A DNA stretch of 64,000 nucleotides, taken from Patagioenas fasciata (Eukaryota > Chordata > Aves > Columbiformes > Columbidae). The position numbers and the translations under genes were made by a program. The notes below the pieces were generated by a model. That model saw only the letters and a program-made list of their open reading frames with translations. It made no database searches and was not told the origin of the DNA. Shown here one piece after another: positions 20,252 to 32,160 of this stretch (within the stretch, counting starts at the first letter, position 1; every line of letters starts with the position of its first letter). The DNA lies in contig NC_092559.1 of the NCBI RefSeq assembly GCF_037038585.1, positions 11,332,488 through 11,396,487 on the forward strand. Direction: 5' to 3'.

Positions 20252-20640
20252 CTTATGAAGAAAGGCTGAGGGAGCTGGGTCTCTTTAGTTTGGAGAAGAG
20301 GAGACTGAGGGGTAACCTTATTAATGTTTATAAATATATAAAGGGTGAGTGCCACGAGGATGGAGTCAGGCTCTTCTCAGTGGCAAACAATGATAGGACA
20401 AGGGGCAATGGGATCAAGCTGGAACACAAGAGGTTCCACTTAAATTTGAGAAAGAACTTCTTCTCAGTGAGGGTAACAGAGCACTGGAACAGGCTACCCA
20501 GGGAGGTTGTGGAGTCTCCTTCCCTGGAGACATTCAAAGCCTGCCTGGACACATTCCTGTGCGACCTCACCTAGGCGTTCCTGCTCCAGCAGGGGGATTG
20601 GACTAGATGATCTTTTGAGGTCCCTTCCAATCCCAAACAG
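20252..20640 (+). mobile_element. CR1 LINE 3' end (ORF2 C-terminus and 3' UTR)
   Basis: 5'-truncated CR1. The 20290-20574 frame is the ORF2 C-terminus ([19 protein letters not shown] ... [19 protein letters not shown]). A 3' UTR follows, but instead of CR1 octamers it runs into an ACAG/ACAT microsatellite. Confidence 0.88.
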
Positions 20641-20682
20641 ACAGACAGACAGACATACATACATACATACATACATACATAT
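20636..20682. repeat. (ACAG)n(ACAT)n microsatellite
   Basis: Tetranucleotide runs directly at the CR1 3' end. Confidence 0.9.
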
Positions 20683-20689
20683 TCTGATT

Positions 20690-21030
20690 GACATTCCTGC
20701 AAAAGTCCATAGTGCATAAACTTGTTAATCAAAGTCTCTAACCCCACTTTGGCTTCCATGTTTATTGGATGTTGTTTTTCCTTACCGAATTGAAGTCCTG
20801 TTTCAGTTCTGTCTCAGTTCTGTTAGTGTAGTGTTGGCTTTACCAGGTACTTTAGCTGCCCATACTAGTGAAAATACAGTATCCAAAATTTCCTTGGAGA
20901 TTTCTTGCTCACTTTGCTGTTCTGATTGCAGCAAGCAGATCTGTGCTTTCCAAGCATTTTCTTGTGGGATATGCAGCTGAACAGAGTTCTCAGAAAATGT
21001 TATTTGAGTTTAAAATTCTTAAGATTCTTC
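20690..21030 (-). mobile_element. ERVK internal fragment
   Basis: Reverse-complement match to 28030-28270 and a sister of 49040-49290. The region lies upstream of the RT connection segment in the longer copy. No intact frame. Confidence 0.6.
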
Positions 21031-22179
21031 TCTCCCTGATAACCGTTCACTCCGGAGTCTGTATTTTAGAACTCCAGAGGCAAACTTTCAGGCGAGGTCT
21101 GATAACCGTATGCAGAGCAGACTTTCAGGAAACAAATTCTCAGAAAAAAAAAATTTAATGGAGTAGAATAGCAGGAGGACTGGCTCAAGCTGGGTACCTG
21201 CACAGAGGTTCCGACCTGAGCATAGAAAACCATAGACTTTTATATCTTTGCAAATCATTCGTACCATGATTCAGTCCAATAGCAATATTTCATTTTGAGG
21301 TCTTCTTGCTTCTCATTGGATCTTTTTCTCTGATTCCATGTCGGCCTTTATTTTGTTCAGCTTAGACATTATTTATGGTCCATAGCCTTGCAGGTACTGT
21401 TTTGTCTGAATAAATCCTTTCTTCTCAGCAAAGTGCAAAATAGGCCCTGTTTTGCAGATGTCTGTAATGTCTCCGTGTTAGCCTTGGATCGTCGTTTTTC
21501 CCATTAGTTCTGTTTTTCCAAGCAAAGTGCAAACTAGACCTTATCTTTCAAGTGTTCAGTGTAGTCTGTAGTTGCTTTTGGTAAATATGAGCAGAACTTT
21601 GAAATGGAGAAATAAACTTAACGACAGAGTCAGTTATACTGTTAAGCAGCATTCTTTTATTTTATCAGTGCTGGGGAACACTGGGGATCATCCTCCATAA
21701 GTGCTCCAAAGACTGGATGCTCTTGCATTGCTTATATTCACATAATTATTACATATGTATTACAATTTTTGAAAATTTTGACATACATCTATACTAAAAA
21801 ATAACTGATGAAGTTAGTTATAATTGTTTAGTTTCTTACAATACATCTATTAATTATTATTTAAATATAAACTCTGCTTCTAATCAATGTATTACTTAAT
21901 CTCCTGTCTCTCTCTTGTCATGCAGAAGGATCTAAAACTTGAAAAATATCCCCTCGTTTTGCAGATGGTCAGAAAGCATTTATCACGTCAATTGGTTAAT
22001 GATGGGTACATCTTTTGTAACTTAATCACGGTATACATGAATTTGGCAGTTTCTCTTCAACTTTACAGCTTAAAATTTTAGCAAATCCAGCTTACCAAGT
22101 AACATAAAGAAAAGAGTATATTAAAAAACATACTACTTTATACCGCTAAATGATTCATTACATTTGGTGTGCATCTACT
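21031..22179 (-). mobile_element. AT-rich, probable LTR-derived sequence
   Basis: About 21600-21780 resembles 34960-35130 (a CTTTTATT, TGGGGA, CACTGGGGAT block followed by GCTTATATT), which looks like a shared LTR R/U5 segment in minus orientation. Elsewhere in the interval I recognise nothing. Confidence 0.35.
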
Positions 22180-22189
22180 TAAACTAAAT

Positions 22190-22535
22190 GATTAATACTG
22201 AACTTGAATTGGGCTCATCCACTGACCTGTGAGTAGTAAAACCATTGCCATACAGCTCACTTATTTAGCAGGGAGAGCTCAAAGTGGGCTCATCTAGGCT
22301 GTCATATTCATAGAATGAAGTGGTTGACTCGTAGTCAAATTGCATGCAGTAGGAAAAGTATGCAAAAGACTCACTGCGCTCACAAGTTACTGGCATTCAG
22401 TGTGCCATCCTGCTTCCTTGTGGGTCTCCTGGAAGGAGTTCTTGGCCTGGCTATGGCTCAGGCCCTTACCTCCTCTGGAGCCTGGACCAAACTGCTGCTG
22501 GTTTGGCTGAGGGGGGGTCGAGTGCATCTGCCACA
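22190..22535 (-). mobile_element. LTR of family F
   Basis: Minus-strand start TGTGGCAGATGCACTCGACC; reverse-complement counterpart of 34479-34860. The far edge is approximate. Confidence 0.65.
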
Positions 22536-22540
22536 ATCAT

Positions 22541-22906
22541 GCATATTCATTACATTTCCAGGAAATCCTTTACATATGCATTACATTTCTTGGAACCACT
22601 TCACATATGGTTTAGTGCTAGAGTTACGTTATTGTTGGACTCAGTGAACCTGAGGATCTCTTGCAAATGAAATGATTATATGATTCTATATGTAAATGTC
22701 CCCAGCACATGCGCAGTTCAATGAGTCAGGGGTCTTGCGAGAGTCCTGGGAGGAAGTAAGTCTTTCTCAGCCGCCCTGCTGTTTGACCTCAAGTCCTGGG
22801 CAGGCACAGTTCCTTTGTTATTTGGCTTGTAACCGCAAAGACAGTCTGAACTGGTCCTTGTGCTGGTCTCATCACCTTGTCTTCTAAGAGCAAGCGCATT
22901 GTGTCT
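22541..22906. other. Unassigned sequence, possibly host
   Basis: Unique within the window apart from the MITE to its right. No gene recognised. Confidence 0.3.
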
Positions 22907-22908
22907 TA

Positions 22909-23137
22909 CCCTGTTTCCCCCAAAATAAGACCTACCCAGAAAATAAACGCTAGCATGATTTTTCAGGATTTTTGAGGATGCTTGAAATATAAGCCCTACG
23001 CCAAAAATAAGCCCTAGTTACAGTTCATTAAAAAATGTCAATTTAAATAGTGTCTAGGTAGCTATACATATAAAAAAGTAATAAGTTTTGGAGCAAAAAT
23101 TAATATAAGACCCTGTCTTATTTTTGGGGAAACAGGG
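22909..23137. mobile_element. Tc1/mariner-type MITE
   Basis: 229 bp with about 23-bp terminal inverted repeats (CCCTGTTTCCCC...AATAAGAC, one mismatch), flanked by TA on both sides (22907-22908, 23138-23139). It has no coding capacity. Confidence 0.85.
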
Positions 23138-23139
23138 TA

Positions 23140-23315
23140 GCCTTCTCCTGCTTATCTTAATGAATACCATTCTTTTTACTTAATGCCTAGTAAGTGCCTA
23201 ACACCTAACATATATGAACCTTAATTTTATTAAATTATTTTATTACTAATTTCAGATTTTTGGTATCACCATCATTCATCACTGCTGGGAGAGGGACAGA
23301 GATCAGGCCAACCCC
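23140..23315 (-). other. Host flank left of the ERVK provirus (HINT-like 3' side)
   Basis: The ERVK target duplication AACCCC at 23310-23315 shows this was contiguous with 30257 onward, so it is the 3' continuation of the HINT-like pseudogene on the minus strand. It is AT-rich at its left, consistent with a 3' UTR. Confidence 0.55.
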
Positions 23316-23647
23316 TGTGGAGGGGTTTCTGTTAGATGGAGATTTGTTACTGAACCAGCCAGGAATTTCAAGGGCAGCTCAAAAGTTGAGAGCAGGACCT
23401 GCTGAGAGAGGCAGCTCTACAATAACAAGGCCTCAACGTGACGTAAATCAATGGACCTATCAGCGGTGAGACTCCAGTGCATGGACATTTCGTGAACATA
23501 GATGATATCCAATCAGTGAATGCATGATCGGAGCGTGGACGGGTGATCAGAGAATAGTTGCATATATAAGGAGGTTTGTTTCTGTAATAAATGGCTTTGC
23601 GTGATTCACATTGAATTGGAATGCTGAGTCCTTTATTCACTCCAACA
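23316..23647 (+). mobile_element. 5' LTR of ERVK B
   Basis: Starts TGTGGAGGGG and ends CTCCAACA. TATATAA near 23563 and AATAAA at 23586-23591 mark the promoter and poly(A) signal. Confidence 0.9.
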
Positions 23648-23649
23648 AA

Positions 23650-23667
23650 TGGTGACCCCGACGTGAT
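23650..23667 (+). promoter_or_regulatory. tRNA-Trp primer binding site of ERVK B
   Basis: TGGTGACCCCGACGTGAT, 2 nt after the LTR. Confidence 0.92.
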
Positions 23668-23899
23668 ACTCTGAACGGTGTATCACTACGATCGGGGAAA
23701 AGCCTGGAGTGGTCCAGCTGGAGGTGGATCAGCTGGACTGAGAACCGGGAGGAGGCGTACGGACATTCCGCAGACAAATTTGTCAAAGAAATCGCCGGAA
23801 AAGGTGAGCGGCTGGGGCAGGAGGAGGGAAGAGTGAAGCTCCTCCTGATATTCTCTCTGTGAGAGGACTTAAATATTAAGAAAGTAACATACATAGACT

Positions 23900-25261
23900 G
23901 TTAGTTTGGTGTAGAACTAACGGCTACCTGGGAGAAACCGAGAAGGCTTTTAAACTTGAACTTTGGGACGATATAGGGCAGAAATTATGGGATAAGGTCA
24001 GCAATGGAGATAAAGAAGCTAAATCATTAGTAACTACATCGAAGTTTATAATTACCACCTTAAAAGATCTTAAGGTTGAATGGTCTGCTGCTGCTGGAAT
24101 TTTTGTAGCGTTGCAGCCTGATAAGAATCCTGAAAGTCGCTGTGAAGTTTACCCGGTTCATGTCTTTGATACCGTCCCTATTCCATCCCCTACTGTGCTT
24201 TTGGCATCCCCTATAGCTCAGCAGTCCAGGGCAGGGGGGAGGAAAAATGCCGAGCAGGTGGTCTCCTACACTATTACCCAACCCTGATGAGAATAGCAAG
24301 TCCAAAGGATTGGAGTCAGACAACTTTGCCCAAAGAACCTGTGAAAGGTGAGAATGCTAAAGTTGTAAACAAGTGTACTATCAATCCTTTTACCAATTTG
24401 TATCTGCCTTTATTGTCTTTTAACCCTCCAACTTCCACGAGAGAGCAGAAGGAGTTGCCGGATAAGAACTGGGCAAAAGAACTGTGTGGAAGATTAGATC
24501 AGCTAATAGCGAGTGAATCCAGCAGTCGGCAATGCGGTCATGGTGATCGTGATGGGAAAGGGGATGTGCCTGGGGACTCAGGTTTTACGAATAATTATGA
24601 TTCTAGAAACTACTGGCGAGAATGTGCACTCTTCCGAACCCCCCTGTTAGTAATGATTCTACAGCACCATTCAAGTCCGCGTTATCTGATGACTTGGATG
24701 AAGATGAGGGTTTGCAGCATTTTTTTTTTTTGAAAAGTTAACAGGAAAAAGAGTATGTGTACATGTTTCCCCGAGATCAGATAAAAACCATGAAAGACTA
24801 AAGCAAAATTAGACCTATGTAATGTAACAGCTATAGATCATTTAGGATGGAACGATGGGGATTCGTTGAAAGGGGCGGGTATCCCCCAACTCTTGGAAGA
24901 GACACTAATTGACACATCACAATAACAGGCGTGATTAGTTTCTGAAATCCTGAGGCAGTCAGCAGACCTCGCATATCAAGCTATGACAGAGGTGCCTGAA
25001 ACCAACAAAGCAGCCAAATTATTTACAGATATTAATCAGGGTCCCAATGAGAATTACATGCAATTTATTGACCACCTTCAAGATGTCATCAATAAGCAGG
25101 TTGAAAACTTAGAAGCTAAGGAAGCACTGGCCTTGAAATTAGCAGTAGAGAATACTAATGTTTGCTATCAACATGTTATTTGCGAGTTTTACAGTACATA
25201 TTACATGCTTCTGTGTATTGCCTCTCTGAAAATCAAGCAGCTTGTCAGGAATGTGAGTTAA
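23900..25261 (+). pseudogene. gag: ERVK B gag
   Basis: An early matrix-like part (WDDIGQKLWDKV) matches the style of the ERVK gag at 3318-5303. After several stops, 24983-25261 gives a capsid C-terminal segment with a major-homology-like INQGPNENYMQFIDHLQ. Frameshifts and stops, plus a T run at 24720-24732, break it throughout. Confidence 0.75.
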
Positions 25262-25569
25262 TTGTTTTGTGCCGTAAAACCTTCTCCCCATTTTTCCGAC
25301 TCACGCTGCAAGCAGCCCTGTGTTTCCCTCCCTCCCTCCCTCTTCTCAAGGTCTTTACTTACAAGATGGGGTCAGAAATTACTGTTTTCAGTTGTGTTCC
25401 TAAGAAATCGGTATTGGGAGGTGTTTTACAACATAGGAAAGCACTTGGAAATAGGAGAAAATAGGATCTTGTTAAGTATTGAAATTAGTGTTAACTGCTG
25501 TGTAAGTTAGATGAATGGGAAAAGCGCCCAGAGAATAGAATCTTGAAGTAAAACTCTGTGTTGCAATTA
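25262..25569 (+). other. ERVK B interior without recognisable coding
   Basis: Short frames only; nothing recognised. Confidence 0.3.
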
Positions 25570-25740
25570 ATGTTGTTTTTAAGGCGAGAAGAGCAGGACA
25601 AAAAAAAACTCTACAAGAGATCATTAAATCATTTCAGACAGTTTTACAGGCGGAGCGATTTGAACTTCAACAAGCTGAGAGAGAATTAACTGACAACACA
25701 CAGGTCACAGTAAACTTGTTAAAGTCTGCAAGATGATTTC
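25570..25740 (+). pseudogene. Gag-like coiled-coil fragment
   Basis: A short frame rich in Gln/Glu/Leu heptad-like residues (LQEIIKSFQTVLQAE...) resembles the coil in the gag at 46900-47010 (VIKSLQTELAVECSKWQQAEKE). It appears to come from the family X gag rather than ERVK. How it came to lie inside ERVK B is unclear. Confidence 0.4.
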
Positions 25741-26242
25741 CTTATTAACCTGTTTTCTTTGTGGGTATCTGTTTAACCATGATGCAGTTTTGGTAGGTCT
25801 TTGTTATATGGTACGATGAGTTCACAAACTGTTAAATCATGAGAATCTGTTGACTCAAAATGTGCGTTTTGTGATAATACAGAAGACCATGAGTAATTTA
25901 GTTCTTTACTGAGTGAATGTGATGGTAAAATTTTCGTGTGTAGCAACTGTTATTTTTCTTTCTAGCATGCTAGCTTTATTCCAGTATCCAGACTTGCACA
26001 ACTCTATGATAGGCTGTGTCTCATCTCGATGTGCTTGATTTGGCTCTTTTGTATGCGCACCATGTAAAGAATCCTGGTTTTGGGATAACAGTTGTAGCGT
26101 ACCAGATGAGACACTAATAAAAGCCTTGCCCAGTCCAGCTTGCTGCGGCGGCGGGGGAGCGGGTGCCAATTGGGCGCCAGCGTGCACTGCCCTGTTTTGT
26201 CAGGGAGACCCAGAGGTACCTCCATCTGGCTGAGTAGTAAGC
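25741..26242 (+). other. Unassigned ERVK B interior
   Basis: Contains AATAAAAG near 26116 and a GC-rich patch at 26140-26190, which may be an LTR remnant. Not identified. Confidence 0.3.
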
Positions 26243-26247
26243 AGTTC

Positions 26248-26903
26248 TGTCGAGGGTTTAGATTGCAGGGTGACAACAAAAACCCTGGCAGATGTATTGT
26301 TAACCTCCTCTCCCCCCCACTTCCCCCTTTTGCCCCTCCCTCTCCCCCCTTCCCACTAAGGACAGGCGATCGGGAGGGAAAGAAGGACAGAGAGAAGAGA
26401 GTTGGAAAAATTAAAGATGTTTTACTAATGCTACTAATAAGAATAGAGAAAATAATACAAAATATACAAAACCAATCTTGTAAGTCTCAGCAACTGCAGA
26501 GCCAGCACCCAAAGTCCTGGATTAGACTCTGTAGCCAACCGGAGCTGGATTCAGTCTCTCACTAGGTCTCAGTTCGCAGGGACGACTAGCAAGGTCCTCT
26601 CCTAATGTCAACCATAAGCAGAAGGGAAAAGGAAAAGGGTGAGATCCTTGTGATCTCCCACTTTTATATGAAGTATTCACGTGAATGGAATGTTATACAC
26701 CACTGGTCAGTCTCTGGGTCACCAGTTTCTCGTTGCCCCTCTCACGAGATGTCCATCCGTGCTTATCAATAAGTTTGCATTCAGTTGCTAGGTTTACCAA
26801 AACATGTGTCTGGTTCTCCAGGAAAATGCAGCTAATATGAAGGCTTTAGCTGACAGGCAAAATTCACTAAAAGAGAAACTTGTTTTTCAACAAAACCAGG
26901 ACA
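26248..26903 (-). mobile_element. Solo ERVL-like LTR
   Basis: 656 bp, closely matching 713-1374 and 11234-11895. It is flanked by AGTTC on both sides (26243-26247, 26904-26908). This perfect 5-bp duplication sets the family's integration signature. Confidence 0.93.
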
Positions 26904-26908
26904 AGTTC

Positions 26909-28289
26909 AAAGGTGCAATGCAAAAATTGAGATATTGTCTTGAATTAGTGTAACTGTGATCCATCTGCATATTTGAACTTGGTATTTGGTTTTTATATCT
27001 GAGCTCAGTATTTTAATTTGCAGATATATATATATTTAGTACCAAAATAATTTTATTTGGGGAGATAATTACAAAATGGGAACCGATTCTGCTACTCAAG
27101 TACTACCTTGCTCCCCCTTAGGATGTATCCTTACAAATTAGAGTAATTGCTTATGTTGTTACCTAATAATTTTGAGACCAGAAAAGAATTTAAGTTGTTA
27201 AACTTTGATTCGCATTGAATTTATGCATTTGTTGGAGGTATGGGAACTAAAACTAAATGCTATGATAGATGTGAATTTGGAAGAGGTTGTATTTAAAAGT
27301 TGCTAGAATATGGACTGATTTGGATCTAGGAAAACAGAATAATGGATTTGTGTTTATTATACTGTTTTTTGACATCTGTAAATTGTAAAAGGTAAATGGA
27401 GCTAAGTAATGTAACTATTGCTGAGCTACTCGGAATTGCATATAAAGTGTATTATGGTTGGAATGAAATGGGAAAACAAAAAAAGCAAAATATCCCAGGT
27501 CTGTGTCAAGTTGCAAGATAAACTCAGCTCATTGTAACTGAGGATTTTGCCAGGGCCTCCTACTTCGTACCAGCAATTATGCCAGCTGCGTGGCCTTGGT
27601 ACATCTGAACTGCAGCAAGAAGAGAGAGAAAAAAAAAAAAAAAATTGGAAAAACCTGGCTGCCCACTTTCAAGGCGGTGAAAGGGGGGTTTTCTCTCCCC
27701 CCCACTGCAGCGATGTAATACTGAATGGAGCAGTCTGGGGGTGAAATTTAAAGGCATCCCTAGCAGATCTGTAGTTCTAATGAAACTGGGAAATTAAACC
27801 AAAAATTTGTTAATAGACTTATTCTGTGGTAACTAATTGTGAAAGACTTCTTCGTAAATTCACCATGATAGTTTTTGAGATTGTGGGAAAGAAAGAAAGA
27901 AAGACCTTTTTTTTTTTTTTTGAGACCAATGGAATGCCAAATTTGAAACAAAGTTTTACCATATGAATTCTTGTAGCTGCCAGAAAGCCCTGTACATCTC
28001 TTGGGTCAAGATTTGTTAAGTAAATTGTAAGTTCAAATAACATTTTCTGAGAATTCTGTTTAGTTGCATGGCCCACAAGAAGCTACTTGGATGGTGAAGA
28101 TATGCTTGCTGCAAGTGAGACATGTCCAAGGAAATTTGGAATGCTGTATTTCCACTAGTATTAACAGCCAATGTTTTGATAAAGAAAACACTACACTGAT
28201 AGAACTGAAACAGGACTTCAATCCGGTAAGGGAAAACAATATCCAATAAATATGACAACCAAAATGGAATTAGAGACTTTGATGAATAA
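26909..28289 (+). mobile_element. ERVK B interior, recurrent decayed segment
   Basis: This stretch recurs at 49020-50300 (minus), 20690-21030 (minus) and 58530-58640 (minus). Its best frames are short. It includes A-rich and T-rich runs at 27629-27643 and 27907-27920. It precedes the RT connection region. Confidence 0.5.
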
Positions 28290-28900
28290 ATTTCTGACAA
28301 CCTTAGAAGCTAACTGCATTCGATTGGACTTGCAGATTTGTCTAAGAAACAACCTGTGGCTATTATGGGACAGTATGATGAGATTGCTAACAGACTGATA
28401 GATCAATTGTCACTCTGATCAAGAAAATGCAGGGAATGAATTTAAGTCTTAATAGGCCATGATCCTTTTATTATATACGTACCATTTGTGAAATTTAATT
28501 CTGATTTTTTTTATTTGTAATCTATGTCCTTGTAAATTGAACTAGCTGGTTTTCTTAACAGCACAGCTGTTGGCATTCATAAATGTAAATTGCTGCAGAA
28601 CCTTCAAGTCTTTAACATCAGGTCACAGGCCATACTTGGTTTTGGTCTGATCCTACATACTTGCAAAGTTTTTGTTGATGGTTTTGAGAAGTCTCATAAA
28701 GCTGTAGTGGTCTGGCATGAAGATAAAAATTGGCATTATTCTGTAAAAATTATTGAAGGTTCAACCCAATTAGCAGAACTTGGCACAGCTTTAAATTACT
28801 TAGAGCTTTTTAAGGAGGAACCTCTATATTTGATTTGTGATTTTGAGTACGTAGTCAAGGTCCAACGCATGTATCTGATTCCGAAGCTGTTTGCTTGTTT
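28290..28900 (+). pseudogene. pol: ERVK B RT connection and RNase H
   Basis: 28340-28430 resembles an RT connection segment (KKQPVAIMGQYDE). 28660-28870 is RNase H: FVDGFEKSHKAVVVWHED with the first Asp, a mid Glu (AELGTALNYLELF) and CDFEYVV where CDSEYVV would be usual. The frame then enters an AAAC-rich run. Two of three acidic catalytic positions are visible; the Ser next to the third is Phe. Confidence 0.75.
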
Positions 28901-28972
28901 ATTTAAAAACAAACAAACAAAAAACAAACAAACAAACAAAACAAAAAAAAAAAGGGGGGGGGGAGGAGAAGT
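28901..28972. repeat. (AAAC)n and G-run low-complexity tract
   Basis: Several AAAC units, an A run, then a G run. It replaces the RNase H end and most of integrase, so it probably marks a deletion junction. Confidence 0.8.
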
Positions 28973-29036
28973 AGGGGAAACACCACCACAGGGCCAGTTG
29001 TCGGAGTCATTGTATGTGATGAAATAATTTGCAAGT

Positions 29037-29261
29037 ATGACCCAAGGCCATGGTAGGTCAGAGGGAACCTACATTGGTTGTGGTCAGGTTGCTGGTCAAT
29101 GGAGAGGGCCACATCGATTGAAGGCCTGGGGAGGGGGTTGTGTTTGTGGCATTGCAGGGCGGGGATCGGGGTGGATTCCTGCGAGGTGGGTCGGGCCGTG
29201 GCTGAGTGGAGATGGCAAGGATTCGGTGAATGCGAATGGACAGGAGGGAGATAAGTTGTGA
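29037..29261 (+). pseudogene. pol: ERVK B integrase C-terminal domain
   Basis: The frame carries QWRGPHRLKAWG...WIPARWVGPW, matching the end of the integrase at 2200-3312 (QWEGPMSLITWG...WIPAKWVRPW). The catalytic core is absent. Confidence 0.75.
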
Positions 29262-29914
29262 GGACTGTTTCAGATGTAGACCATGAATCCTGGTTCGGTG
29301 TTGTGGATGCTCACAGACCTGGTGATCTAGAAGCCTATTAGCAAGCTCGTGGTGTGCCTTCTGTGGAGAATGACAATTTGAACAAACAGCAGGAGAGTCA
29401 AAAAGGCAATATTACGCTTAGATAGTCAATGCACTCTTTCTCACTGATCTAGCAGCTGGTAAAACCTTAGGAGACATATCAAAGTTAAGCTATTGGTCTT
29501 TTAAATAGGTTAATCTAACTTCTGAAGTACTAACTCAATTAATAATAGATGTTGATGGTATTGGACATGTTGCTCTACAAAATCACGCAGTTATAGGTTT
29601 TCTGCTTTTAACATCAGGATTCTGGTTGTGCTGTATTAACTTGTTTGATTATTCTGGATCTATTAATAAGTGCTTTAGACAAAGTAGAACAGTACATTAA
29701 TAAGATTGCCGTAGTAAAATTAAGGTTTGACACATAGCTTAAATGTTTTGGAATAAGTGGGTAGTTGTTTGATCTTATTAAATAAGGCTTAGTTGCATTA
29801 TATGTAACTGTGATTGTTGTGTTAATCATGTGCTGTATATTGCAGTGTATTTCAAAGATGATTCAGCGCGCTGTAAATGGGGTCTGGCTGGTTCAAGAAC
29901 AAAAAGAGGGGAAT
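29262..29914 (+). pseudogene. env: ERVK B env remnant and polypurine tract
   Basis: Broken frames, with hydrophobic stretches near 29620-29690 and 29780-29850 suggesting env TM. AAAAAGAGGGGAAT at 29901-29914 is the polypurine tract. The same segment recurs, split by an ERVL insertion, at 50656-50809 and 56146-56262. Confidence 0.55.
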
Positions 29915-30250
29915 TGTGGAGGGGTTTCTGTTAGATGGAGATTTGTTACTGAACCAGCCAGGAATTTCAAGGCCAACTCAAAAGCTGAGAGCAGGACCTG
30001 CCGTGGGAGAGAAGCAGCTCTACAATAACAAGACCTCAATGTGATGTAAATCAACGGACCTATGAGCAGTGAGACTCCAGCGTGTGGACAGCTCATGAAC
30101 ATAGATGATATCCAATTAGTGAATGCATGATTGGAGCGTGGACGCATGATCAGAGAATAGTTGCATATATAAGGAGGCTTGTTTCTGTAATAAATGGCTT
30201 TGCGTGATTCACGTTGAATTGGAATGCTGAGTCCTTTATTCACTCCAACA
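29915..30250 (+). mobile_element. 3' LTR of ERVK B
   Basis: 336 bp, TGTGGAGGGG to CTCCAACA, closely similar to 23316-23647 with scattered substitutions and a small insertion. Confidence 0.9.
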
Positions 30251-30256
30251 AACCCC

Positions 30257-30900
<644 letters not shown>

Positions 30901-31480
30901 GCACCGCTAAGCACCACTGAGGCGGAGGGGCACGCGGGCCTTACGACCTCCCCCCATAGGGATGTGGACCCTGTGGCCTAGGGTGGTGGGGGAATGCGGG
31001 AGGCACAGGGAGATACACAGGCCAGGGTGATGTGGGGTGCAGTAGGCACATGGGGGCGATTTACATGGAGGTGATATGCATGGGAGTTATGGGGGATGCA
31101 CGTGGAGGTGAGGGTGGACACACACGGGTGCTCAGAGGCCCAGTGCAGTGCCGTGTGGGTGCTCACTGCAGGGCTCATGCCCGCCGCAGACCTTGCCCCG
31201 AGGTGAGAGCAGCGGCGAGTGAGACACAGGGCAAAGGCACGACCAAACCCCCGGCTTCCCTGCACGCAGAGTCCCCCGCATCGCCCAGCCACGCGCCTGC
31301 CCACCTCACCACCTATTCGCCTCTGTCACTCCCATGCCTGGACCCTCGGCGCCTTAAAGGGTCCGCACGCCCCCAGGGTCGACACCTCTGAGCACTATGT
31401 AGGCATCACCTACGCACCGGCCCGCTGAACCTCTGCCGGAGAGGAACTCGCCGAGCTCGAGTTCCCACTCGACCCTCCCC
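30901..31480. other. GC-rich host-like DNA
   Basis: GC-rich with clustered CpG, upstream of the HINT-like pseudogene on the minus strand, so it could be a former promoter/CpG island. The 30978-31304 and 31032-31391 frames overlap antisense and resemble no protein I know. Confidence 0.35.
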
Positions 31481-32160
31481 GCCGCCAGTGCCCCCTCAAA
31501 GACCCTGGGGCGAAGGCTGGGCCAGACGGGGTTTATTGGGTGCTTCAGAAGCCCATGCAGGGACGTTTGTGGCGGGGCTGGGAAGCGGAGAAGAGCTGAC
31601 TCTGGGAGGAGAGGATGGAGAGCTGGCTAGCCTGGCTGCCGGGGGGGGTGAAATTCGGCCCCCACTACCAGGTAGTCCCGCAGTGCCTTCTGCCGCTCAG
31701 CGCAGGCTCTGGGAGGAGAACAGAGCTTCGTCGGGTGCCAGCAATGCCGGGGGACTGCCTCGCCCCGCGCCCGCGGAGAACCTTCCCGGGAGAACATGGG
31801 GTCTGGCCGGGGAAGAGCGGCGGTGACAGCTCAGCTCCAACAACTCGGACTGGTGGGTGAGGGAGGGGGTGAAGCTGGCTGAAAGGCTGTGACGACCCCG
31901 GGCTTGCTTCTGCTGCCTCTCCTGCAGCGCCCACTGCCTCTGAGCCAGGTTGAAGCTCGTCTTTTCTTCCCACCACTGCCTCCAGTCCCTGAACCAGGCT
32001 GCCGTCAGACAGGTGCTCAGGGGGACCGGACCCCCTGCCAGCTCCGGGGTCTGTGGCAGGGCTGGGGGCTCCCAGCACTGGATGCAACCCCCTTCCTGCA
32101 CGGTCTGGCGCAGCCGCTAGCATGCCTGCCTGTGCAGGGTGCTGGAGATCACTGGCACCC
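31481..32160 (-). pseudogene. Possible 3' end of an unidentified host gene
   Basis: Minus AATAAA at 31532-31537 follows GC-rich frames. The most protein-like is 31697-32101, with WFRDWRQWWEEKTSF and a Gln/Glu/Arg-rich helical stretch. I do not recognise it. Another long frame (31665-32219) overlaps and looks non-coding (Pro/Gly/Ser-rich). Treat as a hypothesis. Confidence 0.25.

Larger units (their letters stand above)
23316..30250 (+). mobile_element. ERVK provirus B with two LTRs and perfect target duplication
   Basis: LTRs of 332 bp (23316-23647) and 336 bp (29915-30250), a tRNA-Trp PBS, decayed gag, RT connection, RNase H, integrase C-terminus and env remnants. AACCCC flanks both ends (23310-23315, 30251-30256). 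A solo ERVL LTR (26248-26903) sits inside. All genes are broken, so it is older than the ERVK at 1515-5766. It belongs to a different LTR family. Confidence 0.9.
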
